Part shown: positions 35,853-45,605 of the stretch, in pieces | Position numbering within the stretch: the first letter of the stretch is position 1 | Layout of the letters: every line of letters begins with the position of its first letter | The notes under the pieces: model-generated | Database searches by the model: none | Seen by the model: the letters and a program-made list of their open reading frames with translations, nothing else | What the model was told of the DNA's origin: nothing | NCBI GenBank assembly: GCA_934378195.1 | Contig: CAKRPO010000001.1 | Span: 121,045-185,044 of the forward strand | DNA length: 64,000 nucleotides | Direction: 5' to 3' | From: an uncultured Blautia sp. | GTDB lineage: Bacteria; Bacillota; Clostridia; Lachnospirales; Lachnospiraceae | Translations under genes and position numbers: made by a program

Positions 35853-35934
35853 CACTTTATTGCACCAATACTTCGATAAAAAAAAGACAATCTCCATGAT
35901 ATACAATATCATATATACAGGAGGTTGTTTTTTT

Positions 35935-36492
35935 ATGGTAGACAAACAAAAAGTAGAACAGGCGATCCGTCTTCTCCTTGAAGGGATCGGTGAAGATACC
36001 GAACGTGAAGGTCTCAAAGATACACCAGACCGTATCGCACGTATGTGTATGGAAATATATGGCGGACTGGATGAAGAAGCGGATCATCATCTTGCCAAAC
36101 AATTTGAAGTAGAAAATAACGAAATGGTTCTGGAAAAAGACATTACGTTTTACTCCATGTGTGAGCATCATCTGATGCCTTTTTATGGCAAAGCCCATGT
36201 CGCCTATATTCCAAATGGCAAAGTAACTGGTCTCAGTAAGCTTGCCCGTACTGTTGATGTATATGCAAGAAGGCCTCAGATTCAGGAACGTCTGACTGTA
36301 CAGATTGCTGATGCACTGGAGCGTGCGTTAAATCCGAAGGGCATTATGATAATGCTGGAAGCCGAACATACCTGCATGACCATGCGAGGAATTAAGAAAC
36401 CTGGCAGCAAAACGATCACCACCGTTACCCGCGGCGATTTCAAAACAGACAGAGAACTCCAGAAACAGTTCCTTTCTATGGTGAAAGACTGA
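35935..36492 (+). CDS. folE: GTP cyclohydrolase I
   Basis: Enzyme of 185 aa catalysing the first step of folate synthesis, GTP to dihydroneopterin triphosphate. The zinc ligands are in [20 protein letters not shown] and later HTCMTMRG. The substrate region [20 protein letters not shown] is canonical. I chose ATG 35935 because AGGAGG lies 9 nt upstream, after the riboswitch and terminator. The open frame extends further up but those ATGs fall inside the aptamer. The stop overlaps the next start (TGATG). Confidence 0.96.
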   Translation: MVDKQKVEQAIRLLLEGIGEDTEREGLKDTPDRIARMCMEIYGGLDEEADHHLAKQFEVENNEMVLEKDITFYSMCEHHLMPFYGKAHVAYIPNGKVTGLSKLARTVDVYARRPQIQERLTVQIADALERALNPKGIMIMLEAEHTCMTMRGIKKPGSKTITTVTRGDFKTDRELQKQFLSMVKD

Positions 36493-36983
36493 TGCAGGCC
36501 AATATGACAAGGGTAAATGCTATCTGGCAGCATCCGCTCTACCAGCAGAATCTGAAAGATATTACACGATTTGAAGCTGACCGTGTCTTCTGCCGTCATA
36601 CGCCGGAGCATTTTCTGGATGTTGCAAGACTTGCTTACATATTTGCACTGGAACGGGACATTGCCTGTTCCCGCGAACTGATCTATTGCTCTGCTCTTCT
36701 CCATGATATCGGACGTGCAAAACAATATACAGATGGCACTCCACACGATAAAGCCGGTGTGCAGATTGCCCGAAAAATCCTGTCTGATCTGGAATTTTCC
36801 TCCGAAGAAGCACAGCAGATTCTGACAGCGATCGGAGAACATCGTTCCAGCAAAGAAAATATTCCCGTTTTGAGTCAACTCCTTTACGAGGCTGACAAGC
36901 AATCGCGTATGTGTTTCCTCTGTCCAGCCGAAAAAGAATGCTATTGGGATCTTTCAAAAAAAAATATGTCGATTCAATATTAA
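36492..36983 (+). CDS. HD-domain phosphohydrolase in the folate operon
   Basis: Protein of 163 aa. Metal ligands of the HD superfamily are visible: His in RHTPEHFLDVARLAY, His-Asp in LLHDIGRAK, and a later His in IGEHRSSK plus Asp in LYEADK. It starts 1 nt inside the folE stop and is followed by folP 17 nt later. Dihydroneopterin triphosphate must lose pyrophosphate before FolB, and no Nudix FolQ is in this operon. The HD protein is therefore a candidate for that step. That is inference. Confidence 0.85.
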   Translation: MQANMTRVNAIWQHPLYQQNLKDITRFEADRVFCRHTPEHFLDVARLAYIFALERDIACSRELIYCSALLHDIGRAKQYTDGTPHDKAGVQIARKILSDLEFSSEEAQQILTAIGEHRSSKENIPVLSQLLYEADKQSRMCFLCPAEKECYWDLSKKNMSIQY

Positions 36984-37000
36984 AAGGAGAATCTTAGATC

Positions 37001-37816
37001 ATGAAAATTGGAAATCGTGAATTTGACGTAAAAAACAGAACTTATATCATGGGAATCCTGAATGTAACCCCGGATTCTTTCTCTGACGGTGGCAAATGGA
37101 ACTCCATGGATCACGCGCTGAAGCATGCCGAGGCTATGATTGCAGACGGTGCGGATATTTTGGATGTCGGTGGTGAATCCACTCGTCCTGGACATACTCC
37201 GGTCAGTGCCGAGGAAGAAGCTGCCCGCGTCGTTCCAGTCATCGAAGCACTTCGCAAACATTTTGATGTGCCGATTTCTGTAGATACTTATAAAGGAAGT
37301 GTTGCAGATGCCGCTGTTCAGGCAGGTGCAGACCTGGTCAATGATGTCTGGGGCTTAAAATATGATCCTGAAATGGCCGATGTCATCGCCAGACATGATG
37401 TTGCCTGCTGTCTCATGCACAACAAGGCAGCCATAGAATATAATAATTTTCTGATCGATATGCTCGCCGAGACTCAGGAGTGTGTCAATATTGCCCGCAA
37501 GGCAGGAATCAAAGATGAACGTATCATTCTCGATCCTGGCGTTGGATTCGGTAAAACCTATGAAATGAATCTGGAAACCATGAATCATCTGGAGCTTTTC
37601 CAGCACCTCGGATTTCCGGTTCTTCTCGGAACTTCCCGCAAATCCATGATCGGTCTTGCTCTGGATCTTCCTGTAAATCAGCGTGTAGAAGGTACCGTTG
37701 CCACTTCTGTCATCGGTGTTATGAAAGGCTGTGCTTTTGTCCGCGTACACGACATCAAAGAAAACAAACGTGCAGTGCTTATGACTGAGGCAATTCTTGG
37801 AAGAACGATCAAATAA
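37001..37816 (+). CDS. folP: Dihydropteroate synthase
   Basis: Sulfonamide-target enzyme of 271 aa that joins p-aminobenzoate to the pterin pyrophosphate. It has MGILNVTPDSFSDGG at the pterin loop, DVGGESTRPG, and the C-terminal LGTSRKSMIG phosphate-binding loop. It links the PABA branch (pabABC) with the pterin branch in this cluster. Confidence 0.96.
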   Translation: MKIGNREFDVKNRTYIMGILNVTPDSFSDGGKWNSMDHALKHAEAMIADGADILDVGGESTRPGHTPVSAEEEAARVVPVIEALRKHFDVPISVDTYKGSVADAAVQAGADLVNDVWGLKYDPEMADVIARHDVACCLMHNKAAIEYNNFLIDMLAETQECVNIARKAGIKDERIILDPGVGFGKTYEMNLETMNHLELFQHLGFPVLLGTSRKSMIGLALDLPVNQRVEGTVATSVIGVMKGCAFVRVHDIKENKRAVLMTEAILGRTIK

Positions 37817-37861
37817 AAGCATCATAAAAATTCATAATTATTGATAAGGAATACAAAAAGA

Positions 37862-38689
37862 ATGGATAAAATCGAGATTAAAAACCTTGAGATTTTCGCA
37901 AATCATGGAGTTTTTCCAGAGGAAAATGTACTTGGTCAGAAATTTGTTGTCTCTGCAACACTTTATACCGATACACGCAAAGCCGGTCTGACAGATGAAC
38001 TGACCTCTTCTATCCACTATGGAGAAGTCAGCCATATGATCACAAGATTCGCAAAGGAACATACTTATAAACTACTGGAAGCACTTGCAGAAAATCTTTG
38101 CCAGATGCTTCTTTCGGAACTGCCACTTCTTGAAATGGTCACTCTGCGGGTTGAAAAGCCATGGGCTCCGGTTGGTCTTCCATTAGATACTGTTGCTGTA
38201 GAGATTACCCGTAGATGGCATACCGCATATGTTGCCTTTGGATCAAATCTTGGCAACAAAAAGAAATTCCTGGATGATGGCATCCAGGGATTAGAAGATA
38301 CTCCTTTCTGTAAAGTGGAGTCTGTATCTGAATATTTAGTTACAGAACCTTATGGTGGTGTGGAACAGGATGAATTTTTGAATGGTGTTCTGAAGCTTCG
38401 TACACTCCTCACACCAGAAGAACTTCTGGATCGTCTCCATGAACTGGAAGCGGCAGCAAACAGAGAACGTATCATTCACTGGGGTCCACGTACCCTTGAT
38501 CTGGACATTCTGTTTTATGATAATGAGATCATTGATACCCCGAATCTCCATATTCCACATATTGATATGGAAAACCGTGATTTTGTACTGAAACCGATGG
38601 ATGAAATTGCTCCATATTACAGACATCCTGTTCTGAATAAGACCATTCATCAGCTTTTTGAGAATCTTCTCTCAAGGACCAACAATTAA
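37862..38689 (+). CDS. folBK: FolB-FolK fusion
   Basis: Bifunctional protein of 275 aa. The first 120 residues are dihydroneopterin aldolase (NLEIFANHGVFPEEN with catalytic residues, later KPWAPVG). The rest is hydroxymethyldihydropterin pyrophosphokinase (YVAFGSNLGNKKKFLDDGI, then WGPRTLDLDILFYDNE). The start ATG at 37862 gives the family N-terminus MDKIEIKNLEIF. It completes folE-HD-folP-folBK. The fusion is known in other bacteria. Confidence 0.94.
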   Translation: MDKIEIKNLEIFANHGVFPEENVLGQKFVVSATLYTDTRKAGLTDELTSSIHYGEVSHMITRFAKEHTYKLLEALAENLCQMLLSELPLLEMVTLRVEKPWAPVGLPLDTVAVEITRRWHTAYVAFGSNLGNKKKFLDDGIQGLEDTPFCKVESVSEYLVTEPYGGVEQDEFLNGVLKLRTLLTPEELLDRLHELEAAANRERIIHWGPRTLDLDILFYDNEIIDTPNLHIPHIDMENRDFVLKPMDEIAPYYRHPVLNKTIHQLFENLLSRTNN

Positions 38690-38708
38690 TCACCACAAAA
38701 CTCTAGTT

Positions 38709-38751
38709 ACTTCTGAGTCCGGATCATATTCCCAGACTCAGAAGTTTTTTT
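38709..38751 (+). terminator. Terminator of the folate operon
   Basis: Perfect 11-bp stem (38709-38719 with 38735-38745) followed by T7. It overlaps the end of the convergent YkgJ-type gene. Confidence 0.92.
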
Positions 38752-39395
38752 GCTTCTTTAAGCCGCTCATAGAACTGTTCATAAAAATCCATGTTTTCTT
38801 CATATGGCTTTGTATAGAACCTACTGAGCACATACATATTCAGGTTTTTGATGAGATCTGCGTCTTCTGTCTTGTAGAAGACCTCCTGCACATCCAGAAG
38901 GAACTGATGCCAGTCCCAGACAAATTTTTCGTATTGTTTCAGATCTGGCGTATCGATCCATTTTTTGACTTTGATCTTGGAGCGGTTTTTCTTCGCGCAT
39001 TCATGAATCTGAATGATGTACTTGAATCCATCTTCTGTATAATATCTTCCCAGCGGGAAAAGACGGCAGAATCCTGGTCGGATCTCATGTATGGAGCATC
39101 TTCCTTCCTGATTCAAAAACACACACTTTTCTTCGACTCCACGCATTGCCAGATGTGGCAGAACATTTCCATCAGAAATCCCAAGCTCCAGCACAGTTCC
39201 AATCAGTTCTTCGGCTGTCTTTCCAAGGCCTCTGCCCAACCGACAGACATCGTATGGATCCAGCAGTACCGAATCTCCCATTCCTGTACAACAGTCAAAA
39301 CATCCTTTACAATCCTGGCAATCCGCTTTCACCATATCATTTGCATCATATAATTTTCCATCTGAAATTTCTTCCAGTGTCACTTCTCTTCTCAT
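38724..39395 (-). CDS. YkgJ-family cysteine-cluster protein
   Basis: Protein of 223 aa. Its CxxCxxCC core (DCQDCKGCFDCC at residues 25-36) plus later Cys in KCVFLNQEGRCSIHEIRPGFCRLFP define the zinc- or iron-chelating YkgJ/CxxCxxCC domain. The function is unknown; metal-cluster binding is likely. It is transcribed convergently with the folate operon and alone. Confidence 0.85.
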   Translation of the reverse strand: MRREVTLEEISDGKLYDANDMVKADCQDCKGCFDCCTGMGDSVLLDPYDVCRLGRGLGKTAEELIGTVLELGISDGNVLPHLAMRGVEEKCVFLNQEGRCSIHEIRPGFCRLFPLGRYYTEDGFKYIIQIHECAKKNRSKIKVKKWIDTPDLKQYEKFVWDWHQFLLDVQEVFYKTEDADLIKNLNMYVLSRFYTKPYEENMDFYEQFYERLKEAKKLLSLGI

Positions 39396-39430
39396 AGATT
39401 GTCCTCTTTTTGCTTATAGTATTTATGCCC

Positions 39431-39460
39431 TTGCTATTTCTTATCATACAGGACTATAAT
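39431..39460 (+). promoter_or_regulatory. Promoter of second ABC exporter operon
   Basis: -35 TTGCTA (39431-39436), 18-bp spacer, -10 TATAAT (39455-39460). The predicted start lies about 50 nt before the ATG at 39520. Confidence 0.6.
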
Positions 39461-39519
39461 AGGGAATGTCAATCTGTTGCTTTGCAATGGAATTATCAAG
39501 AAAACGGAGGAAACCCAAA

Positions 39520-41301
39520 ATGCGATCTCTCGCAATCTATCTGAAAAATTACAGGAAAGAAAGCATTCTTGCTCCTTTCTTCAAATTTCTGGAAGTTGTG
39601 TTTGATCTGCTTGTCCCGGTAGTCATTGCCCAGATCATTGATGTGGGTATCGCCGGAAATGATCGCCCGTATATTATCGAACGATTCTTTATTCTGGTGC
39701 TCATGGCAGCTGCCGGACTTGCAGTCAGTATCACCGCCCAGTTTTTTGCAGCTAAGGCCAGTGTAGGATTTGCCACTGAACTGCGACAGGCCGTTTACGA
39801 CCATGTACAAAAGCTTTCTTACACAGAACTCGATACCCTTGGAACAGATACTCTGATCACTCGTCTTACAGATGACATCAATCAGGTACAAAATGGTGTA
39901 AATATGGGGCTGCGACTTCTTCTTCGGAGTCCTTTTATTGTATTAGGTTCCATGGTCATGGCATTTACGATCAACACGCGTTGTGCTTTGATCTTTGTTG
40001 TTGCCATTCCGGTACTTTTCCTTGTGGTATTTGTGATCATGTATCTCAGCATTCCACTTTTTGGTAAAGTACAGAGCCGCCTGGACAAAGTCACAGGACT
40101 CACCCGCGAAAATCTAACCGGTGTGCGTGTTATCCGTGCGTTCTGTCGTGAGGACGAATCAGTACGTGAGTTTGATGAAAGCAATACCCAGCTCACAAAG
40201 CTCAATGAATTTGTCGGTAAGCTCTCTGCTCTTCTCAATCCGGTAACCTACGTACTCATCAACATTGCTACCGTAATCCTGATCAACAATGCAGGACTTC
40301 AGGTCAACCTTGGTAATATGCAGCAGGGACAGGTCGTTGCTCTTTACAACTATATGGCACAGATGATCGTTGAACTGATCAAACTTGCCTCTCTTATCAT
40401 CACCCTGAACAAATCCGCTGCATGTGCAAACCGCGTTGCTGATATTCTCAAAGTAAAAACTTCCATGAATTATCCGGATGCCACTGCTTCCACAGCTGTT
40501 TCCACTGAAAACGCTGTAGAATTCAATAATGTATCATTTACTTACGCAGAAAGCAGTGCACCGAGTCTTTCCAATATCAGCTTCTCTGCCAAAAGAGGAC
40601 AGACAGTCGGTATTATCGGCGGTACCGGAAGCGGTAAATCCACTCTGGTCAATCTGATCGCACGTTTTTATGATGCAACCAGCGGAACTGTACAAATGGA
40701 CGGTCAGAATATACAGAATTACAGCCAGCATGACCTTCGCGAAAAAATCGGTGTCGTACCACAGCGCGCAGCTCTTTTTAAGGGCTCTATCCGCGAAAAC
40801 ATAAAATGGGGACGTGAAGATGCCACAGATGACGAGATCTGGGACGCACTCACCACTGCACAGGCCCGCGAGATCGTAGAAGGCAAAGACGGACAGCTTG
40901 ATTTCAAGCTTGAGCAAAATGGGCGTAATCTTTCCGGCGGTCAGCGTCAGCGTCTTACCATCGCCCGTGCAGTTGTAAAGAATCCGGAATTTCTGATCCT
41001 GGATGACAGTGCCAGTGCACTCGACTTTGCCACAGATGCCGCACTCCGTAAATCTCTGCATCAGCTGAGCGGAAATGTTACCACGTTCCTGGTATCCCAG
41101 CGTGCAGCAAGTATCCGCCAGGCAGATCTGATCCTTGTCCTGGACGATGGTGAACTTGTTGGAAAAGGTATCCACGATGACCTGATCTATACCTGTGATA
41201 CGTATCGGGAAATTTATTTTTCTCAGTTTCCAGAAGAACGTGCTCGATACAATGCTGACAATCCAGTAAAATCCGGTAATGCTTCGGAGGTGTCCTTATG
41301 A
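39520..41301 (+). CDS. ABC exporter half, degenerate ATPase site
   Basis: Six-TM plus ATPase half-transporter of 593 aa. Walker A GGTGSGKST is intact, but Walker B is FLILDDSASALD, with Asp where the catalytic Glu belongs, and the H-loop is SQRAAS. I chose ATG 39520 with GGAGG 9 nt upstream; the earlier ATG at 39466 has no site. Its stop overlaps the next start by 4 nt. It pairs with the following gene, mirroring the other exporter operon in this window. Confidence 0.9.
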   Translation: MRSLAIYLKNYRKESILAPFFKFLEVVFDLLVPVVIAQIIDVGIAGNDRPYIIERFFILVLMAAAGLAVSITAQFFAAKASVGFATELRQAVYDHVQKLSYTELDTLGTDTLITRLTDDINQVQNGVNMGLRLLLRSPFIVLGSMVMAFTINTRCALIFVVAIPVLFLVVFVIMYLSIPLFGKVQSRLDKVTGLTRENLTGVRVIRAFCREDESVREFDESNTQLTKLNEFVGKLSALLNPVTYVLINIATVILINNAGLQVNLGNMQQGQVVALYNYMAQMIVELIKLASLIITLNKSAACANRVADILKVKTSMNYPDATASTAVSTENAVEFNNVSFTYAESSAPSLSNISFSAKRGQTVGIIGGTGSGKSTLVNLIARFYDATSGTVQMDGQNIQNYSQHDLREKIGVVPQRAALFKGSIRENIKWGREDATDDEIWDALTTAQAREIVEGKDGQLDFKLEQNGRNLSGGQRQRLTIARAVVKNPEFLILDDSASALDFATDAALRKSLHQLSGNVTTFLVSQRAASIRQADLILVLDDGELVGKGIHDDLIYTCDTYREIYFSQFPEERARYNADNPVKSGNASEVSL

Positions 41302-43061
41302 GTAAACAGAACAAACAACAGACAAATGTGACCAGCATGGAAACTCTCCGGAAAGTACTTCGTTTTATCGGAAAATATCGTTTTCTTCTGGTTTTAAGTA
41401 TCATCCTGGCTGCCGTTTCCGTCATCCTGCAGTTATATGTACCGGTACTTTTTGGTAATGCGATCGACCAGGTCGTTGCAGAACACGAAGTAAATTTCGG
41501 TATGATGTGGCACTATCTTACCAGAATCCTTGTAATGATCGTTATCTCCAGTATTGCAACCTGGATCATGAATATTATCAATAACCGTATGACCTTCCGA
41601 ACCGTACAGGATATCCGTGCAAAAGCCATCCGTCATATTCAGGTACTCCCGCTCTCCTACCTGGACAGCCACAGTACCGGTGACATCATCAGCCGTATCA
41701 TCGCAGATACTGACATTCTCTCTGATGGTCTTTTACTTGGATTTACACAGCTTTTTTCCGGAATCGTTACAATCATCGGGACTCTGATCTTCATGTTTTC
41801 CAAGAATATCTTGATCACTCTGATGGTCATTATCCTGACACCGGTAAGCTTCTTTGTTGCCAAATTTATTTCTTCCCACTCTTTCCATATGTTCCGTAAA
41901 CAGAGTGATGCCCGTGGACGCCAGACAGCTCTCATCGAGGAAATGATCGGCAACCAGAAGATCGTACAGGCTTTTGGATATGAAGATAAATCTTCCGAAC
42001 GTTTTGCGGAAATCAATCAGGAGCTGCAGGAATGTAGTCAGAAGGCTGTCTTTTACAGCAGTCTGACCAACCCATCCACCCGTTTTGTTAACAATGTCAT
42101 TTATGCCGGTGTCGCACTTGTCGGTGCATTTATGATTCCTGGCGGTGCACTTACTGTCGGCGGACTTTCCGTACTGCTCGCTTATGCGAACCAGTATATG
42201 AAACCATTCAACGATATCAGTTCTGTCATCACTGAGCTCCAGAACGCGCTTGCATGTGCAGCCAGAATCTTTACGCTTCTGGAAGAAACACCGGAAAGTG
42301 CTGATTCAAAAGGAAGTATTTCTGATGTCAAGGGTGAAATTGATATCGACAATGTAAGCTTCCGTTATGTGCCGGACAAGAAGCTGATTGAAAATTTCAA
42401 TCTGCATGCAGAACCAGGCAAACGTATCGCGATCGTCGGACCGACCGGTTGCGGAAAAACAACTTTCATCAATCTGCTGATGCGTTTCTATGATGTGACA
42501 GGTGGCACGATTTCTATTGATGGCCATCCGATCAATGATATCTCACGTCATTCTCTGCGTAGCAGCTTCGGTATGGTTCTTCAGGAAACTTGGATCAAAG
42601 ACGGAACTGTCCGTGAAAATATCACCATCGGTAAACCAGATGCCTCCGATGAAGAAATCATAGAAGCAGCCAAACGTTCCCACAGCTGGGAATTCATCCG
42701 CCGTCTTCCAAATGGTCTGGATTCTCCTCTAAAAGAAGATAGTCTGAGTCAGGGTGAAAAGCAGCTTCTGTGTATCACCCGTGTCATGCTCTGTCTGCCT
42801 CCAATGCTGATTTTGGACGAAGCAACTTCCAGCATCGATACCAGAACGGAACTGATGGTTCAGGAGGCATTTGACCGTCTTATGGAGGGACGTACCAGCT
42901 TCATTGTTGCACACCGTCTTTCCACTATTCGAAACGCAGATGAAATTCTCGTTATGAAAGACGGAAGCATCATTGAACAGGGCTCTCATGATGAACTGAT
43001 GGCAAAAGGTGGCTTCTATCAAAATCTTTACAACAGCCAGTTTGTCAAAGTAGCTGAATAA
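41298..43061 (+). CDS. ABC exporter half, canonical ATPase site
   Basis: Half-transporter of 587 aa with Walker A GPTGCGKTT, signature LSQGEKQLLC, Walker B MLILDEATSSID (catalytic Glu present) and H-loop AHRLSTIRN. Together with the overlapping gene it gives a heterodimer with one active and one degenerate site. The substrate is unknown. It lacks the inter-domain insert seen in the homologue at 28.9 kb. Confidence 0.9.
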   Translation: MSKQNKQQTNVTSMETLRKVLRFIGKYRFLLVLSIILAAVSVILQLYVPVLFGNAIDQVVAEHEVNFGMMWHYLTRILVMIVISSIATWIMNIINNRMTFRTVQDIRAKAIRHIQVLPLSYLDSHSTGDIISRIIADTDILSDGLLLGFTQLFSGIVTIIGTLIFMFSKNILITLMVIILTPVSFFVAKFISSHSFHMFRKQSDARGRQTALIEEMIGNQKIVQAFGYEDKSSERFAEINQELQECSQKAVFYSSLTNPSTRFVNNVIYAGVALVGAFMIPGGALTVGGLSVLLAYANQYMKPFNDISSVITELQNALACAARIFTLLEETPESADSKGSISDVKGEIDIDNVSFRYVPDKKLIENFNLHAEPGKRIAIVGPTGCGKTTFINLLMRFYDVTGGTISIDGHPINDISRHSLRSSFGMVLQETWIKDGTVRENITIGKPDASDEEIIEAAKRSHSWEFIRRLPNGLDSPLKEDSLSQGEKQLLCITRVMLCLPPMLILDEATSSIDTRTELMVQEAFDRLMEGRTSFIVAHRLSTIRNADEILVMKDGSIIEQGSHDELMAKGGFYQNLYNSQFVKVAE

Positions 43062-43083
43062 ATATTCATTTAAAGATTATTAA

Positions 43084-43128
43084 AAAATTTCGCCATGGCA
43101 GGATAATCTGTGCCACGGCGAATTTTAT
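43084..43128. terminator. Convergent terminator
   Basis: AAATTTCGCC-TGGCA pairs imperfectly with TGCCA-GGCGAATTTT, with A/T tails on both sides, between the exporter operon and the convergent Cys-protein gene. Confidence 0.75.
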
Positions 43129-43146
43129 TTTATCCAAGTATTCTAT

Positions 43147-43566
43147 CTATTTTTCTTTCTGTGCTGCCAGAAATTCTTCTGTCAATGCTACTGCATCACG
43201 AATGCAGTCAGGACAGCTTCGGAGTACTTTTCCTGTCTCTACTCCCTTCAGTTCCCGGCAAAGATAAGAACCATTCTGTTCCTGAAATTTCTTTACATAT
43301 TCTTTGACCTTTCTGTACGTATCACCTTTTGTCAGTTTGCCCTTTTCCGGATCTCCGATACTGTTCTGCAGACCAATGATCATCATCATTCCAGAAAGAG
43401 CTCCACAAACTTCCATCATTCCCATTCCAAGTCCGAACCCTTCTGCTATGCGGAACATTTCTTCCTCGTCTACTCCAAATTCCTTACAGAATGAACATGC
43501 AACCGCCTGTGCACAGTTATATCCTTTGTCATGAAATAAAATTGCCTGTTCTGCTTTTGTACTCAT
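43147..43566 (-). CDS. C-GCAxxG-C-C family protein
   Basis: Redox-type small protein of 139 aa. The named Cys pattern is spread along it: YNCAQAV near residue 17, CGALSGM in the middle, then C in YLCREL and CPDCIRDAV near the end. The family is common in anaerobes and its role is unproven; thiol redox or metal binding is suspected. Confidence 0.88.
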   Translation of the reverse strand: MSTKAEQAILFHDKGYNCAQAVACSFCKEFGVDEEEMFRIAEGFGLGMGMMEVCGALSGMMMIIGLQNSIGDPEKGKLTKGDTYRKVKEYVKKFQEQNGSYLCRELKGVETGKVLRSCPDCIRDAVALTEEFLAAQKEK

Positions 43567-43742
43567 TTTCTTTCCTCCTGTATACTTTTATATTTTCATT
43601 TAATTTTTATCTTTGTTATAATTATAATAGAAACATTACAATATATCTACATTTTTATAACAACATCTTGTTTATTATGTTGAATAATATTTTTATAAAT
43701 GGTATAATTATTTCTAATCTTATAGTTAAAGGATGTATTCTT

Positions 43743-45467
43743 ATGAGCATAACAAATGTGCTGTACGATCGAGGGGAATTTCTCGAAAAGACTCAGGAAT
43801 TCCTTGATACCCATTCCGTCTCCGGCTGGTGTATCATTTCCATCGACATTGAGCGTTTTAAATTATTTAATAACTGGTACGGACAGGAAGCAGGTGATAT
43901 TCTGCTTCAGAACATCAGTCAGTACCTGCTTCGTGTACAGCAGATGAAAGGATATCTGGCTGGCTATTTTGGTGGGGATCATTTCTTTATGTGTATCCCT
44001 GATGACGAACAACTGATCAATCTGATCTATAAAACGATCCGCAGTTATATTGGTTTCCACAGTCAGAACGAGGGATTTCTTCCAATCATCGGCATTTATC
44101 CGATCACAGAGAAACATCCCGATACAGCAACTATGTGTAACAATGCACAGCTTGCCGCTTCCGAGATCAAGGGAAATTTTAATAAACGGATCTGTTATTT
44201 TACAGATGAAATCATGGATCAGTTAGAAAAGGAACAACAACTGTTACATGATGTAAAAGTAGGTCTGGAAAATAAAGAATTTACCTTTTACCTTCAGCCG
44301 AAATGCAACAGCCTCACTGGTGCAATCGTCAGTATGGAAGCGCTCTCCCGTTGGATCAGCCCGACACGAGGTTTTGTTTCTCCAGGCGAGTTTATTCCTT
44401 TTCTCGAGAATAATGGTATGATCACTGCGCTGGATTCTTATATCTGGGACAGTGTCTGCCAGACTCTTGCATGCTGGAAAAAAGAACATCTCTACGTTGT
44501 TCCAATCTCCATCAATGTATCTGTGGCTGATATTGAAGCGATCAATGTGCCGGAATTTCTCCTGAATCTTATCACCAGATATGATCTGGCTCCTGAAATG
44601 CTTCTGGTAGAGATTACAGAAACAGCTTTTTCTGAAAATAATATTATTGTAAGGGAAACTATTGATCAGCTTCATCAATATGGATTCTGTATTCTGATGG
44701 ACGATTTTGGCAGTGGCTACTCCTCACTGAATATGCTGAAAGATGCAAACGTTGACATTCTGAAACTTGATATGAAATTTATCGAAATGAATCCCGAAAA
44801 CCGTCAAAGGGGGATTCAGATCGTCGATTCTGTTGTAAACATGGCTCATAAACTGAATCTTCCTATCATTGCAGAAGGCGTGGAAACTCCGGAACAGATA
44901 GAGATGCTTCATTCCATGAACTGTGTTTATGCGCAGGGATACTTTTTCTTCAAACCAATGCCGGTTACAGATGCAGAAGAACTGCTTAATACAGTGCCTC
45001 ATGAACAATATAACCACACCCATAAGTCCGTTGTTGAGGATGCTGAGAGCAAATCATCCAGCGAACTTCTTCATGAGACTACTGTCACACATTCTATTTT
45101 TAAAATCCTTGCAGAAAATTCTCTGGTTCTTGCCAGATTGAATCTTGCCAATGCAGAATATGAAATTCTCAAAAGAGATTACCGCCTGCACGGTAAAGGA
45201 CTTGAACTGGAACATAATTTTAAATCTTATAACAAGCGTATCCTGAGCGAAAAGCTGATTCATCCTGATGATGAAGAGCTGTATCGTTCAAGAATCAACC
45301 TGGATGCACTACAGAATATTTTCTTTGGAGGCAAAAAGCAGCTTGTCTACCACTTCCGTCGATATCTGGATGATGATTACACAAATACAACTACGGAATT
45401 TCTTGCAGGGAATAAATGTGACATACAGAATCCATGGATTGTTGTCATCATACGAGAAGTTTTCTGA
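43743..45467 (+). CDS. GGDEF-EAL protein, probable c-di-GMP phosphodiesterase
   Basis: Cytosolic protein of 574 aa. The GGDEF domain has a modified active-site motif GGDHF (77-81), so cyclase activity is doubtful. The EAL domain looks complete: MEALSRW (E199), ISINVS, EITETA, DDFGSGYSS, a catalytic Lys in ILKLDMKF and AEGVET. A PAS-like C-terminal part (about 450-574) follows. I chose ATG 43743 with AAAGGATG upstream. The frame before it is A/T-rich with no ribosome site. It is the only c-di-GMP enzyme in the window. Confidence 0.9.
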   Translation: MSITNVLYDRGEFLEKTQEFLDTHSVSGWCIISIDIERFKLFNNWYGQEAGDILLQNISQYLLRVQQMKGYLAGYFGGDHFFMCIPDDEQLINLIYKTIRSYIGFHSQNEGFLPIIGIYPITEKHPDTATMCNNAQLAASEIKGNFNKRICYFTDEIMDQLEKEQQLLHDVKVGLENKEFTFYLQPKCNSLTGAIVSMEALSRWISPTRGFVSPGEFIPFLENNGMITALDSYIWDSVCQTLACWKKEHLYVVPISINVSVADIEAINVPEFLLNLITRYDLAPEMLLVEITETAFSENNIIVRETIDQLHQYGFCILMDDFGSGYSSLNMLKDANVDILKLDMKFIEMNPENRQRGIQIVDSVVNMAHKLNLPIIAEGVETPEQIEMLHSMNCVYAQGYFFFKPMPVTDAEELLNTVPHEQYNHTHKSVVEDAESKSSSELLHETTVTHSIFKILAENSLVLARLNLANAEYEILKRDYRLHGKGLELEHNFKSYNKRILSEKLIHPDDEELYRSRINLDALQNIFFGGKKQLVYHFRRYLDDDYTNTTTEFLAGNKCDIQNPWIVVIIREVF

Positions 45468-45532
45468 ATCGACCATGACTGAAAACCTGTCATATTTTTT
45501 GTGTATTTGTCTGTACAATTACCAATTGTATC

Positions 45533-45562
45533 TTGACAGTCTGCGGTAAAAAGTGCTATTTT
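45533..45562 (+). promoter_or_regulatory. purC promoter
   Basis: -35 TTGACA (45533-45538), 18-bp spacer, -10 TATTTT (45557-45562). I see no purine riboswitch in the short leader. Confidence 0.65.
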
Positions 45563-45605
45563 AACCTTGAAATTTTAAAAAAAACATATGACGAGGTGCA
45601 AAGAC

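Noticed and set aside
43491-43742. N-terminal hydrophobic extension of the GGDEF-EAL protein
   Set aside because: The frame is A/T-rich, begins inside the opposite gene and lacks a ribosome site. ATG 43743 has one.
45468-45605. Purine or PRPP riboswitch before purC
   Set aside because: The leader after the promoter is about 40 nt with no conserved blocks.
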